A stretch of 64,000 bases of DNA from Bacillus thuringiensis (lineage in GTDB: Bacteria > Bacillota > Bacilli > Bacillales > Bacillaceae_G), in the NCBI RefSeq assembly GCF_001182785.1, contig NZ_CP012099.1:1238501-1302500 (forward strand), in the 5' to 3' direction. The notes beneath the pieces are model-generated. The model worked only from the letters and a program-made list of their open reading frames with translations. It was not told where the DNA came from and did not search any database. Position 1 is the first letter of the stretch. Every line of letters begins with the position of its first letter. Below, piece after piece: positions 16,864 through 25,505 of the stretch. Position numbers and translations under genes: made by a program.

Positions 16864-17451
16864 ATGACTTTAAAGAAAAAATTAGGAATGGGTATTACAT
16901 CAGCAGTACTAGGAGCAGCGTTAGTTGGTGGAGGAACATTTGCGTTTTTCAGTGATAAAGAAGTGTCAAACAATACATTTGCGGCTGGGACACTTGATTT
17001 AGCATTAAATCCATCAACAGTTGTTAACGTATCGAATTTAAAACCTGGGGATACAATTGAAAAAGAATTTAAACTAGAAAATAAAGGCTCTTTAGATATT
17101 AAAAAGGTTCTACTGAAAACAGATTATAATGTAGAAGATGTAAAGAAAGATAATAAAGATGATTTTGGTAAACATATTAAAGTAACATTCTTAAAAAATG
17201 TAGATAAGCATGAGACAATTGTGAAACAAACTACTTTAGATAAATTAAAAGGTGACACACTTACAGCTGTAGATAATGATTTATCGGCTTGGTTCTGGGA
17301 TGAAAAAGGTATTTCAGCAGGTAAATCTGATAAATTCAAAGTGAAATTTGAGTTCGTTGATAATGGAAAAGATCAAAATCAATTCCAAGGCGATAAGTTA
17401 CAATTAAATTGGACGTTTGATGCACAACAAACAGCAGGTGAAGAAAGATAA
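16864..17451 (+). CDS. tasA: TasA-type biofilm matrix fibre protein
   Basis: A 195-residue secreted matrix protein of the TasA/camelysin family (peptidase M73 group in older classifications) that forms extracellular fibres. It has a SipW-type signal peptide MTLKKKLGMGITSAVLGAAL, then the processing region GGGTFAFFSDKEVSNNTFAA. The conserved C-terminal motif FEFVDNGKDQNQFQGDKLQL is shared with CalY encoded downstream. The ATG at 16864 is chosen because AAGGGG (16850-16855) is 8 nt upstream; the ATG at 16858 would be only 2 nt from it. It is the second gene of the sipW operon, which ends in a strong terminator. Confidence 0.93.
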   Translation: MTLKKKLGMGITSAVLGAALVGGGTFAFFSDKEVSNNTFAAGTLDLALNPSTVVNVSNLKPGDTIEKEFKLENKGSLDIKKVLLKTDYNVEDVKKDNKDDFGKHIKVTFLKNVDKHETIVKQTTLDKLKGDTLTAVDNDLSAWFWDEKGISAGKSDKFKVKFEFVDNGKDQNQFQGDKLQLNWTFDAQQTAGEER

Positions 17452-17455
17452 TAAC

Positions 17456-17487
17456 AAAAAGGGCTATCACATGGATAGCCCTTTTTC
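17456..17487 (+). terminator. Terminator of sipW-tasA
   Basis: AAAAAGGGCTATC pairs with GATAGCCCTTTTT, closing with a T-run. Confidence 0.93.
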
Positions 17488-17520
17488 TATTTTTCTAGTA
17501 TTTGTCTATCAATTTTAATA

Positions 17521-17560
17521 GTTCTTTACTATAATATAGATAATGTTCTGTATAAAGAAC
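17521..17560 (+). promoter_or_regulatory. SinR-type boxes upstream of the hexapeptide-repeat gene
   Basis: GTTCTTT at 17521-17527 and its complement AAAGAAC at 17554-17560, with another GTTCTG half-site near 17545, lie 25-65 bp upstream of the start codon. The layout matches SinR operators at the neighbouring matrix genes. Confidence 0.7.
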
Positions 17561-17585
17561 GTAATGTTCGATGGGGGAGATTAAG

Positions 17586-18410
17586 ATGCTGAAAAGACCG
17601 CGGAATTTTAAAAAGATGCTTATATTGCCGTGTATGTGTTCTATTACGTTTTATTTAGGATCTCAAATTATGACGCATACAGAAGCGGCGTTCATTCATG
17701 AAACGAAAGTGGAAGCGACGCTTTCTACAGCAATTATATTTCCGAAAACAGTTAATACGTTAAAAGAGCAATCTGAGAAACATAAACAGTTTATTGAGCG
17801 TGAGTATGGAACGATGAAGGGGAAATCGAAAGCAACTTCTATTGAAGAAATAAAACAGGCGATTTCTGTATGGCAACAAGGGCGTGAGAAAATTGTTGCT
17901 GAGAAGGAAGCTCTGCAAAATGTATATACTGAAATAGAGGCTCCTTACAATCAAATACAAGAAGAATTAAAGGTAAATAAAGATGAGTCGATGCAGCAAG
18001 TGTCCGTATATGTAAATGAAGGCTTTCGCAGTATCAAAGAGAAACGTGACTATATTGAGAAAGAAATTAGCTTGAAAGCTATCGATGAGCAAATTCAGTC
18101 TCTTCAGCAACAATTAAACGTTGCAATTGAAGCGGAAGGACAAAAGAAAGCAGAAGAACAAAAGAAAGTAGAAGAGCAGAAGAAAGCAGAAGAACAAAAG
18201 AAAGTAGAAGAACAGAAGAAAGTAGAAGAGCAGAAGAAAGCAGAAGAACAAAAGAAAGTAGAAGAGCAGAAGAAAGCAGAAGAACAAAAGAAAGTAGAAG
18301 AACAGAAGAAAGCAGAAGAACAAAAGAAAGTAGAAGAACAGAAGAAAGCAGAAGAACAAAAGAAAGTAGAAGAACAGAAGAAAGCAGAAGAACAGAAAAA
18401 AGCGGAGTAA
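17586..18410 (+). CDS. Matrix-locus secreted coiled-coil protein with 15 QKKAE/QKKVE repeats (frame-truncated tail)
   Basis: This gene occupies the position between tasA and calY where B. cereus strains carry a biofilm-linked protein. It starts MLKRPRNFKKMLILPCMCSI, with an atypical signal segment and then THTEAAFIHETKVEAT, which resembles the SipW-processed start of TasA-like proteins. Residues about 50-180 are helical. The end is 15 near-perfect hexapeptides (EQKKAE or EQKKVE, 18138-18407), a long charged helix. The ATG at 17586 is chosen for GGGGGAG at 17573-17579. The stop at 18408 lies directly after an A6 run; in the -1 frame a further 22 codons continue to 18469. Confidence 0.8.
   Translation: MLKRPRNFKKMLILPCMCSITFYLGSQIMTHTEAAFIHETKVEATLSTAIIFPKTVNTLKEQSEKHKQFIEREYGTMKGKSKATSIEEIKQAISVWQQGREKIVAEKEALQNVYTEIEAPYNQIQEELKVNKDESMQQVSVYVNEGFRSIKEKRDYIEKEISLKAIDEQIQSLQQQLNVAIEAEGQKKAEEQKKVEEQKKAEEQKKVEEQKKVEEQKKAEEQKKVEEQKKAEEQKKVEEQKKAEEQKKVEEQKKAEEQKKVEEQKKAEEQKKAE
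18138..18407 (+). repeat. Fifteen tandem 18-bp units coding for (E/G)QKK(A/V)E
   Basis: The units alternate between QKKAE and QKKVE, with small differences only in wobble positions. Such tandem DNA is prone to unit gain and loss, so strain-to-strain length variation is expected. Confidence 0.95.
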
Positions 18411-18469
18411 CTGCTTTAGTGAAACAGCTGGAAAACAAGAATGTGGTGCAAGAGATAATGAACGAATAA
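18411..18469 (+). pseudogene. Detached 3' tail of the hexapeptide-repeat gene (-1 frame)
   Basis: Re-reading the last A of the A6 run (18396-18401) gives SGVTALVKQLENKNVVQE then IMNE and a stop at 18467. This amphipathic helical tail has good coding character and ends naturally. It is reached only by a -1 slip or if one A is restored to the run. Confidence 0.6.
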
Positions 18470-18495
18470 GCAAAACTAGTAATATTTATATGAGT

Positions 18496-18530
18496 GTGAG
18501 GGAACGTTAGCCCTCACCTCTTTGTTTTTC
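18496..18530 (+). terminator. Terminator downstream of the hexapeptide-repeat gene
   Basis: GTGAGGG / CCCTCAC stem followed by TCTTTGTTTTTCTTTTTT. It lies 27 bp after the end of the -1 frame tail, which supports the tail as the original gene end. Confidence 0.8.
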
Positions 18531-18798
18531 TTTTTTAAATGCATTTGAGTGTGAAAAAAGTTATAAATTAGTATAAAGTATCACGTTTTATTTTCTGAAA
18601 AATCTAAATAATATTGAGAAATAAAAATAACTGAAAATATTAATAAATTTGTGTTGTGTTTATATAGAATTGTTCGTTATAATGAACATAAGGTTTTTAA
18701 AAAAGAACACATATTAGCTAAGCTAATATAGTTTTCTTTAAATCACTTATTGAAAAATAAGTGATAAAAATATAAAAAACAGCTAGGGGGAATTGATT
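18531..18798 (+). promoter_or_regulatory. calY upstream region with SinR-type boxes
   Basis: TGTTC and GAACA (18671-18675 and 18684-18688) form an inverted pair around TTATAA, and AAAGAAC follows at 18702-18708. These match SinR half-sites. The remaining sequence is a long AT-rich leader (about 90 bp) with a short inverted repeat (TTAGCTAAGCTAA, 18715-18727). No gene is present. Confidence 0.6.
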
Positions 18799-19392
18799 GT
18801 GAGTCTGAAAAAGAAATTAGGTATGGGAGTTGCATCAGCGGCATTGGGGTTATCTTTAATTGGTGGAGGAACATTTGCATTCTTTAGCGATAAAGAAGTA
18901 TCAAACAATACATTTGCAGCTGGGACGTTAGATCTTACATTAAACCCTAAGACGCTTGTAGATATTAAAGATTTAAAACCAGGGGATTCTGTTAAGAAAG
19001 AGTTCTTATTACAAAACAGCGGTTCTTTAACTATTAAAGACGTTAAATTAGCAACAAAGTATACTGTTAAAGATGCAAAAGGTGATAATGCTGGTGAAGA
19101 CTTTGGTAAGCACGTTAAAGTAAAATTCCTTTGGAACTGGGATAAACAAAGTGAGCCTGTATACGAAACAACTTTAGCAGACTTACAAAAAGCTGATCCA
19201 GATCTTTTAGCTAAAGATATCTTCGCTCCTGAGTGGGGAGAAAAAGGTGGATTAGAAGCTGGTACAGAGGACTATCTATGGGTACAATTTGAATTTGTAG
19301 ATAATGGAAAAGACCAAAATATCTTCCAAGGTGATACATTGAATTTAGAATGGACATTCAATGCTAACCAAGAAGCTGGGGAAGAAAGATAA
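18799..19392 (+). CDS. calY: Camelysin CalY, secreted matrix/cell-surface protein
   Basis: A 197-residue paralogue of TasA, known in the B. cereus group as camelysin and as an adhesin and matrix component. The start MSLKKKLGMGVASAALGLSL is a SipW-type signal peptide, followed by GGGTFAFFSDKEVSNNTFAA as in TasA. The C-terminal FEFVDNGKDQNIFQGDTLNL is also shared. The GTG at 18799 lies 8 nt after AGGGGG; the TTG at 18793 would be too close. It is monocistronic, with upstream SinR-type boxes and a downstream terminator. Older metalloprotease claims are not supported by a visible HExxH motif. Confidence 0.95.
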   Translation: MSLKKKLGMGVASAALGLSLIGGGTFAFFSDKEVSNNTFAAGTLDLTLNPKTLVDIKDLKPGDSVKKEFLLQNSGSLTIKDVKLATKYTVKDAKGDNAGEDFGKHVKVKFLWNWDKQSEPVYETTLADLQKADPDLLAKDIFAPEWGEKGGLEAGTEDYLWVQFEFVDNGKDQNIFQGDTLNLEWTFNANQEAGEER

Positions 19393-19393
19393 T

Positions 19394-19425
19394 AAAAAAA
19401 GGCGGGTATCCCCCGCTTTTTTTTA
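19394..19425 (+). terminator. Terminator of calY
   Basis: GCGGG TATCC CCCGC stem between an A-run and a T-run. Confidence 0.9.
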
Positions 19426-19429
19426 TAAA

Positions 19430-19464
19430 GAAAAAGAAGTGCTGGTTGTACGCACTTCTTTCTA
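19430..19464 (-). terminator. Terminator of sinR
   Basis: GAAGTGC / GCACTTC stem (19436-19442, 19452-19458) with a T-run on the minus strand just past the sinR stop. Confidence 0.8.
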
Positions 19465-19467
19465 TTA

Positions 19468-19791
19468 TTATTTTTGATTTTGCTTCCACTTTGTAAATTC
19501 AAGAAATTCACGAAATTGTTCTTTGGAGACACCGGAGTTCATTGCATCTTTAACGAGTTGTGTCCATTCGGAGTCTAGGTTAGTTTCCTTTGTTTTTTCA
19601 TCATGAAGTAAAGTATCAACTGGAATTTGTAGAACTGCTGCGATCTTTTCAAGAAACTGAATGGAAGGGTTTTTTTGTAAATTTCGTTCTATAGAACTAA
19701 TGTAAGATTTAGCAACGCCAGCTTTTTCGGCAAGTTCAGTTAATGAAATCCCTTTTTGTAAACGAAGGCGTTTTATACGTTCTCCAATCAT
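19468..19791 (-). CDS. sinR: SinR master regulator of biofilm matrix genes
   Basis: A 107-residue DNA-binding repressor. The N-terminal HTH_3 domain reads MIGERIKRLRLQKGISLTEL with the recognition helix in AGVAKSYISSIERN. The C-terminal SinR/SinI dimerisation helices include SEWTQLVKDAMNSGVSKEQF and FLEFTKWKQ. The ATG at 19791 has AAAGGTG 7-8 nt upstream; an upstream in-frame start would add MIERCAN and lacks a better site. It lies downstream of sinI on the same strand and beside its expected targets sipW-tasA and calY. Confidence 0.96.
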   Translation of the reverse strand: MIGERIKRLRLQKGISLTELAEKAGVAKSYISSIERNLQKNPSIQFLEKIAAVLQIPVDTLLHDEKTKETNLDSEWTQLVKDAMNSGVSKEQFREFLEFTKWKQNQK

Positions 19792-19859
19792 ATTTGCGCA
19801 CCTTTCTATCAATATGTAGTTGTCTTATGATGTCATTATTATAACATAAACTTCGTTAA

Positions 19860-19866
19860 AAAGAAC
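19860..19866. promoter_or_regulatory. SinR-type half-site between sinI and sinR
   Basis: AAAGAAC, the complement of GTTCTTT, lies 70 bp upstream of sinR. Autoregulation is an inference. Confidence 0.4.
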
Positions 19867-19870
19867 AAAC

Positions 19871-20005
19871 CTATTGAGCCTGACTGGATGGCTTCATACG
19901 TTGGAAAAATTGCTCGATGTCTTGCATGGCGATACCAGCATCTAGAGCTTCAAGTATTAAATCAATCCATTCTTGATCCAGTGCGTCTGTCTTATCTTTG
20001 TACAA
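19871..20005 (-). CDS. sinI: SinI anti-repressor of SinR
   Basis: A 44-residue protein. It reads MYKDKTDALDQEWIDLILEA and ends with a helix FFQRMKPSS. ALDQEWIDLILEALDAG corresponds to the conserved SinI helix (LDQEWVELMVEAKEA in B. subtilis), which pairs with the dimerisation region of SinR. The TTG start at 20005 is preceded by GGAGG at 8 nt. It lies just upstream of sinR on the same strand, the usual sinIR order. Confidence 0.93.
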   Translation of the reverse strand: MYKDKTDALDQEWIDLILEALDAGIAMQDIEQFFQRMKPSSQAQ

Positions 20006-20347
20006 ATGTAATTCCTCCCTAATTATCGGTCATAATTGCTGCTACAAAATACATGATAATGCAATCGGATTTTGTGTTTTATATAGTGAATTATCAAATA
20101 TTGTGTAGATGAAACAAAGATAAAATCCCCATTAAACTCCCTCTATGGAAATTATAAATTGTTCGATAAAAACTTTCAATATTTTCAGAAAACATTGTTG
20201 AATTGTGATATATTCGTATGCTAACTATGAAATTTTTACAAATATATTAAAAACATTACATAATGTGACTAAATATTGAAAAAATATTGAATTTTTAATA
20301 AAATTCAATTTGTAATACATATTATTTATTAGGGGAGGAAATATGGG
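20006..20347. other. Divergent promoter region of sinI and inhA1
   Basis: About 340 bp, very AT-rich, without coding potential. It holds the sinI promoter (minus) and the inhA1 promoter with a long leader (plus). I see one TGTTCGA half-site-like motif near 20160 but no full SinR palindrome and no PlcR box. Confidence 0.5.
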
Positions 20348-22744
20348 ATGAACAAGAAACCGTTCAAAGTTTTGTCATCAATCGCTTTGACAGCTGTATT
20401 AGGCCTTTCATTCGGAGCTGGCACTCAATCTGTATATGCTGAAACGCCTGTGAATAAAACAGCTACGAGCCCAGTTGATGATCATTTAATTCCGGAAGAA
20501 CGTTTAGCAGATGCGCTAAAAAAACGTGGGGTAATTGATTCGAAGGCTTCAGAGACAGAAACAAAGAAAGCAGTCGAAAAGTATGTAGAGAACAAAAAGG
20601 GTGAAAATCCTGGAAAAGAAGCAGCAAATGGGGACCAGCTTACGAAAGATGCATCCGACTTTTTAAAGAAAGTAAAAGATGCGAAAGCAGACACGAAAGA
20701 AAAATTAAATGAACCAGCAACAGGGACACCTGCAGCGTCAGGCCCAGTTAAAGGCGGACTAAATGGTAAAGTGCCAACTTCTCCAGCAAAACAAAAAGAC
20801 TATAACGGTGAAGTTCGTAAAGACAAAGTACTCGTTTTACTTGTAGAGTACGCTGACTTTAAACATAATAATATCGACAAAGAGCCTGGATATATGTATT
20901 CTAACGATTTTAATAAAGAACATTATGAAAAAATGTTATTCGGTAATGAGCCATTCGCATTAGAGGATGGCAGCAAAATCGAAACGTTTAAACAATATTA
21001 CGAAGAGCAATCTGGCGGTAGTTATACAGTAGACGGAACAGTTACAAAATGGTTAACAGTTCCTGGTAAAGCTGCTGATTACGGTGCAGATGGTGCGACA
21101 GGTCATGATAATAAAGGGCCAAAAGGACCACGTGATTTAGTAAAAGATGCATTAAAAGCAGCTGTAGATAGTGGTATTGATTTATCAGAGTTCGATCAAT
21201 TTGATCAATACGATGTAAATGGTGATGGAAATAAAAATCAACCAGATGGTTTAATCGATCACTTAATGATTATTCATGCGGGTGTTGGACAAGAAGCAGG
21301 CGGTGGTAAATTAGGCGATGATGCAATTTGGTCGCACCGTTGGACAGTTGGACCAAAGCCATTCCCAATTGAAGGTACACAAGCGAAAGTTCCATATTGG
21401 GGCGGAAAGATGGCAGCATTCGACTACACAATTGAACCAGAAGATGGAGCGGTTGGTGTATTCGCACATGAATATGGTCACGATTTAGGTCTTCCAGATG
21501 AGTACGATACACAATATAGTGGTCAAGGTGAGCCGATTGAAGCTTGGTCTATTATGAGTGGCGGAAGCTGGGCTGGTAAAATCGCAGGAACGACGCCAAC
21601 GAGTTTCTCACCACAAAATAAAGAGTTTTTCCAAAAAACAATTGGTGGTAACTGGGCAAATATCGTAGAAGTAGATTACGAGAAATTAAATAAAGGTATC
21701 GGTCTAGCGACATATTTGGATCAAAGTGTTACGAAATCAGATCGACCAGGTATGATCCGTGTTAACTTACCAGATAAAGATGTTAAAACAATTGAGCCAG
21801 CATTTGGTAAACAATATTATTACAGCACAAAAGGTGACGATCTTCATACGAAGATGGAAACACCGTTGTTCGATTTAACGAATGCAACGAATGCAACGAA
21901 TGCAAAATTTGATTTCAAGTCATTATATGAGATTGAAGCAGGTTATGATTTCCTTGAAGTACACGCTGTAACAGAAGATGGTAAACAAACGTTAATTGAA
22001 AGACTTGGCGAGAAAGCAACTAGTGGAAATGCAGATTCGACAAATGGAAAATGGATTGACAAATCATATGATTTAAGTCAATTCAAAGGCAAGAAAGTAA
22101 AATTAACATTTGATTACATTACTGATGGTGGTTTAGCATTAAATGGATTCGCTCTTGATAATGCTTCATTAACAGTAGATGGTAAAGTAGTATTCTCTGA
22201 TGATGCAGAAGGTACACCACAATTAAAATTAGATGGTTTCGTTGTATCTAACGGAACAGAAAAGAAAAAACATAACTACTATGTTGAGTGGAGAAACTAT
22301 GCTGGGGCAGATAACGCGTTGAAATTTGCTCGCGGTCCAGTATTTAACACTGGTATGGTTGTATGGTATGCAGATTCAGCTTATACAGATAACTGGGTTG
22401 GTGTACATCCAGGACACGGTTTCCTTGGTGTTGTTGATTCTCATCCAGAAGCAATTGTTGGTACTTTAAATGGTAAACCAACAGTTAAGAGCAGTACACG
22501 ATTCCAAATCGCTGATGCTGCGTTCTCATTCGACAAAACGCCAGCTTGGAAAGTTGTATCTCCAACGCGTGGAACATTTACGTATGATGGCTTAGCGGGT
22601 GTAGCGAAGTTTGATGATTCGAAAACGTATATTAACCAACAGATTCCAGATGCAGGACGTATTTTACCGAAGCTTGGTCTGAAGTTTGAAGTAGTAGGAC
22701 AAGCTGATGATAATTCTGCAGGTGCTGTTCGTTTATATCGTTAA
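20348..22744 (+). CDS. inhA: Immune inhibitor A metalloprotease InhA1
   Basis: Secreted zinc metalloprotease (peptidase M6), 798 residues, known in the B. cereus group for cleaving host antimicrobial peptides and as an exosporium component. A signal peptide (about residues 1-31, ending QSVYA) precedes a propeptide. The catalytic domain has the zinc motif [14 protein letters not shown] with the Glu base, about residue 374. A calcium-type loop [15 protein letters not shown] precedes it. The C-terminal third is a beta-rich domain. The ATG at 20348 follows GGGGAGG. It sits beside sinIR, consistent with SinR-linked expression. Confidence 0.97.
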   Translation: MNKKPFKVLSSIALTAVLGLSFGAGTQSVYAETPVNKTATSPVDDHLIPEERLADALKKRGVIDSKASETETKKAVEKYVENKKGENPGKEAANGDQLTKDASDFLKKVKDAKADTKEKLNEPATGTPAASGPVKGGLNGKVPTSPAKQKDYNGEVRKDKVLVLLVEYADFKHNNIDKEPGYMYSNDFNKEHYEKMLFGNEPFALEDGSKIETFKQYYEEQSGGSYTVDGTVTKWLTVPGKAADYGADGATGHDNKGPKGPRDLVKDALKAAVDSGIDLSEFDQFDQYDVNGDGNKNQPDGLIDHLMIIHAGVGQEAGGGKLGDDAIWSHRWTVGPKPFPIEGTQAKVPYWGGKMAAFDYTIEPEDGAVGVFAHEYGHDLGLPDEYDTQYSGQGEPIEAWSIMSGGSWAGKIAGTTPTSFSPQNKEFFQKTIGGNWANIVEVDYEKLNKGIGLATYLDQSVTKSDRPGMIRVNLPDKDVKTIEPAFGKQYYYSTKGDDLHTKMETPLFDLTNATNATNAKFDFKSLYEIEAGYDFLEVHAVTEDGKQTLIERLGEKATSGNADSTNGKWIDKSYDLSQFKGKKVKLTFDYITDGGLALNGFALDNASLTVDGKVVFSDDAEGTPQLKLDGFVVSNGTEKKKHNYYVEWRNYAGADNALKFARGPVFNTGMVVWYADSAYTDNWVGVHPGHGFLGVVDSHPEAIVGTLNGKPTVKSSTRFQIADAAFSFDKTPAWKVVSPTRGTFTYDGLAGVAKFDDSKTYINQQIPDAGRILPKLGLKFEVVGQADDNSAGAVRLYR

Positions 22745-22748
22745 TACA

Positions 22749-22787
22749 GTAAAACTACCGAGAGATTTTCTTTCGGTAGTTTTTTTG
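22749..22787 (+). terminator. Terminator of inhA1
   Basis: AAAACTACCGA pairs with TCGGTAGTTTT, followed by a T-run. Confidence 0.92.
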
Positions 22788-22915
22788 TGAGCAATGAATT
22801 TTATATAGCTGAAAAAGTCATATATAATGTAACTTTAAGAATAGAAATTTGTTATATATGAAGTCTATATAAATAATGAAAGAATTGGATAAAAATAGTG
22901 GGAGAAGGTGAGTGA

Positions 22916-24283
22916 ATGAGTATTTCCTCTATTGTAAGTAGGCAAAAGGAATATTTTTTAAAAGGGCATACGAGAAGCATCAAAATAAGAAAAAATAATT
23001 TGAAGAAACTTTATGAAGGCATTCAGCATTTTGAAGAAGAAATATTTCAGGCGTTGAAATTAGATTTAAATAAGTCAGTTCACGAGTCGTTTACAACGGA
23101 AGTTGGATATGTATTAAAAGAAATTTCCTTTCAATTGAAACATATGTCATCGTGGAGTAAACCGAAGCGAGTTCGAACGGCACTCACTCATTTTGGATCA
23201 AAAGGAAAAGTAGTGCCAGAACCGTATGGTGTGACGCTTATTATTGCACCGTGGAACTATCCTTTTCAATTAGCAATTGCACCACTTGTAGGAGCACTGG
23301 CAGCTGGAAATACAATCGTTTTAAAGCCGTCAGAGTTAACGCCAAGCGTTTCAAAAGTGCTTAAGAGAATGTTAGATGAATTATTCCCAGAAGAGCTTGT
23401 AGCGGTAGTAGAAGGCGGCGTTGAAGAGAGTACATCTTTGCTGAGGGAACCGTTTGATTATATTTTCTTTACTGGTAGTGTTGGCGTTGGAAAAGTTGTA
23501 ATGGAAGCAGCAGCGAAACAGTTGACGCCGCTCACTTTAGAACTTGGCGGGAAAAGTCCTTGTATTGTACATAAAGATGCAAAGATAGAGGTGACAGCAA
23601 GAAGAATTGTTTGGGGTAAGTTTTTAAATGCAGGGCAGACATGTGTAGCGCCTGATTATATGTACGTGCATTCTTCCGTGAAAGAAAAGCTAGTTGAGGC
23701 ACTGCGACATGAAATTATAGAGCAGTATAGTAAAGAACCTTTGCAAAATGAAAATTACGTGCGTATTGTAAGTGAGCGTCATTTTGAACGCTTATGTCGA
23801 TTTTTACAAGATGGTCAAGTCGTAATTGGTGGAAACTATAAGAAAGATACATTACATATTGAACCGACAGTACTAGCGGATATTACATGGCAAGATGCTG
23901 CTATGGAAGATGAAATTTTTGGTCCGATTTTACCAATCATAGAGTACGACAATATAGAAGAGGTAATTGGCACAATCCAGCAACATCCGAAGCCGTTAGC
24001 GTTATATGTATTTTCGGAAGATAAAGAAGTACAAAAGAAAGTGACGAGTAATATTTCATATGGTGGAGGCTGTATTAATGATGTTGTCTACCATCTTGCT
24101 ACGCCATATTTACCTTTTGGGGGTGTTGGAAGTAGTGGATTAGGGGGTTATCATGGGGAAGAAAGTTTTCGGACTTTTTCACATTATAAAAGCATTTTAG
24201 CCCAATCTACAGCATTCGACATGAAAATTCGTTACTCTTCTACAAAAAGTGCTTTAAAATTCATACGAAAGTTGTTAAAATGA
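22916..24283 (+). CDS. ywdH: Aldehyde dehydrogenase (YwdH type)
   Basis: NAD(P)-dependent class 3-like aldehyde dehydrogenase, 455 residues. The cofactor-fold motif is FFTGSVGVGK. The general-base Glu is in LELGGKSP (about residue 209), and the catalytic Cys in NAGQTCVAPDY (about residue 243). The end contains the PFGGVGSSGLGGYHG block. A hydrophobic C-terminal tail (SALKFIRKLLK) resembles membrane-associated fatty aldehyde dehydrogenases. The ATG follows GGGAGAAGGTGAG. The gene is monocistronic, with a terminator at 24320. The physiological aldehyde is unknown. Confidence 0.9.
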   Translation: MSISSIVSRQKEYFLKGHTRSIKIRKNNLKKLYEGIQHFEEEIFQALKLDLNKSVHESFTTEVGYVLKEISFQLKHMSSWSKPKRVRTALTHFGSKGKVVPEPYGVTLIIAPWNYPFQLAIAPLVGALAAGNTIVLKPSELTPSVSKVLKRMLDELFPEELVAVVEGGVEESTSLLREPFDYIFFTGSVGVGKVVMEAAAKQLTPLTLELGGKSPCIVHKDAKIEVTARRIVWGKFLNAGQTCVAPDYMYVHSSVKEKLVEALRHEIIEQYSKEPLQNENYVRIVSERHFERLCRFLQDGQVVIGGNYKKDTLHIEPTVLADITWQDAAMEDEIFGPILPIIEYDNIEEVIGTIQQHPKPLALYVFSEDKEVQKKVTSNISYGGGCINDVVYHLATPYLPFGGVGSSGLGGYHGEESFRTFSHYKSILAQSTAFDMKIRYSSTKSALKFIRKLLK

Positions 24284-24320
24284 TGATGGTGTTTATCAGT
24301 AGGCGTAGCCGTATGATAAT

Positions 24321-24348
24321 AGCCCCTTCGCAATGGAAGGGGTTTTTC
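24321..24348 (+). terminator. Terminator of the aldehyde dehydrogenase gene
   Basis: CCCCTTC GCAATG GAAGGGG followed by TTTTTCTG. Confidence 0.92.
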
Positions 24349-24427
24349 TGTTCGACGTTATGTATCATGCGAAAATGAATCAAACATACTACATAAAGAA
24401 TAGAAACGAACGCTTGCTAAATAACCA

Positions 24428-24451
24428 TTTTTGTTTGGATCGAAACAAAAA
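24428..24451 (+). promoter_or_regulatory. Palindrome upstream of the pot operon
   Basis: TTTTTGTTT (24428-24436) and AAACAAAAA (24443-24451) flank GGATCG. The 9-bp arms lie about 70 bp upstream of potA. It could be a repressor operator or part of the leader; no regulator is identified. Confidence 0.5.
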
Positions 24452-24521
24452 ATAGTCTATAGAACATAAATATTTATTCATGAATATAAAAATTAAAATT
24501 TAAGGTAGATAGGACGGGAAA

Positions 24522-25505
24522 ATGAAAAAGATTATTAAAGTTGAAGCAGTTGAAAAACATTTTGGAAATCAAGTGATTATCCCACCTCTTTCTTTAGATA
24601 TTAAAGAGGGAGAGTTTTTAACAATTTTAGGGCCGAGTGGCTGCGGGAAAACGACTTTACTTCGTATGATCGCAGGATTTGAAACTCCAACTAAAGGGAA
24701 TCTTTTATTAGATGATGAAAGAATTAACGATTTGCCGCCATATAAGCGTCATATGAACCTAGTGTTCCAACATTACGCACTATTCCCACATATGACAGTA
24801 GAGAAGAATATTTGTTTTGGTATGAAAATGCAGAAAGTATCAGCAGCAGAGCAGAAAGAGCGTGCTGAAGAGGCAATGCGTTTAACGCAGTTACTTGAGT
24901 TCCGTAATCGTAAACCTGCGAAGCTTTCTGGTGGACAACAGCAGCGTGTTGCAATTGCAAGAGCGATTGTAAATAATCCGCGTGTATTACTATTAGATGA
25001 GCCACTTGGAGCGCTTGACTTTAAGTTACGAAAAGACTTGCAACGTGAATTGAAAAACTTACAACGTAATTTAGGAATTACGTTCATATACGTAACGCAC
25101 GATCAAGAAGAAGCAATGAGCATGAGCGATCGTATCGTCGTTATGAATAAAGGACATATCGAACAAATTGGAACGCCGAAAGAAATTTATAATAAGCCGA
25201 AAACATTGTTCGTTGCGACATTCATCGGTGAAAATAATATTGTGAAAAATGGGGAAGGCTATGTAGCAATTCGCCCTGAAAATGTGAAAGTGCGTTCGGT
25301 TGAAGAACCAATTTTAAAAGAATACCATCTTGGACATATTGAAGATATCGAGTTTGTCGGAAATATGGAGAAGCTTTATGTACGTGATGAGAAAACATCA
25401 GAATTACTAATGGCATATCAAACTGCTGAAGAGGCAGCGCAGTGGAGCATTGGAGATAATGTATATGTAGGCTGGGAGCAAGAGGACGAGGTGACCTTAA
25501 ATTGA
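24522..25505 (+). CDS. potA: Spermidine/putrescine ABC transporter ATP-binding protein
   Basis: ATPase of the polyamine importer. Walker A is GPSGCGKTT (about residue 37), the signature is [14 protein letters not shown], and Walker B is [11 protein letters not shown]. The D/H-loop region reads [19 protein letters not shown]-terminal TOBE-type regulatory domain begins around residue 240 (AIRPENVKV). The 327-residue length is slightly short for PotA but normal in Bacilli. It is the first gene of potABCD; the stop overlaps the TTG start of potB (TTGA). Confidence 0.93.
   Translation: MKKIIKVEAVEKHFGNQVIIPPLSLDIKEGEFLTILGPSGCGKTTLLRMIAGFETPTKGNLLLDDERINDLPPYKRHMNLVFQHYALFPHMTVEKNICFGMKMQKVSAAEQKERAEEAMRLTQLLEFRNRKPAKLSGGQQQRVAIARAIVNNPRVLLLDEPLGALDFKLRKDLQRELKNLQRNLGITFIYVTHDQEEAMSMSDRIVVMNKGHIEQIGTPKEIYNKPKTLFVATFIGENNIVKNGEGYVAIRPENVKVRSVEEPILKEYHLGHIEDIEFVGNMEKLYVRDEKTSELLMAYQTAEEAAQWSIGDNVYVGWEQEDEVTLN

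Noticed and set aside
18138..18407. Possible CRISPR array
   Set aside because: The 18-bp units are contiguous, without unique spacers, and code for a clean hexapeptide repeat in frame.
18079..18473. Two long antisense open frames of about 119 codons rich in Leu and Phe
   Set aside because: They are only the complement of the EQKKAE repeats; repetitive purine-rich DNA stays open on the other strand. No ribosome site is seen.
18799..19392. Metalloprotease active site in CalY
   Set aside because: No HExxH or other zinc-binding motif is visible; the protein is a TasA-like fibre former.
20006..20347. PlcR box upstream of inhA1
   Set aside because: I looked for the TATGnA...TnCATA palindrome and found none in this gap.
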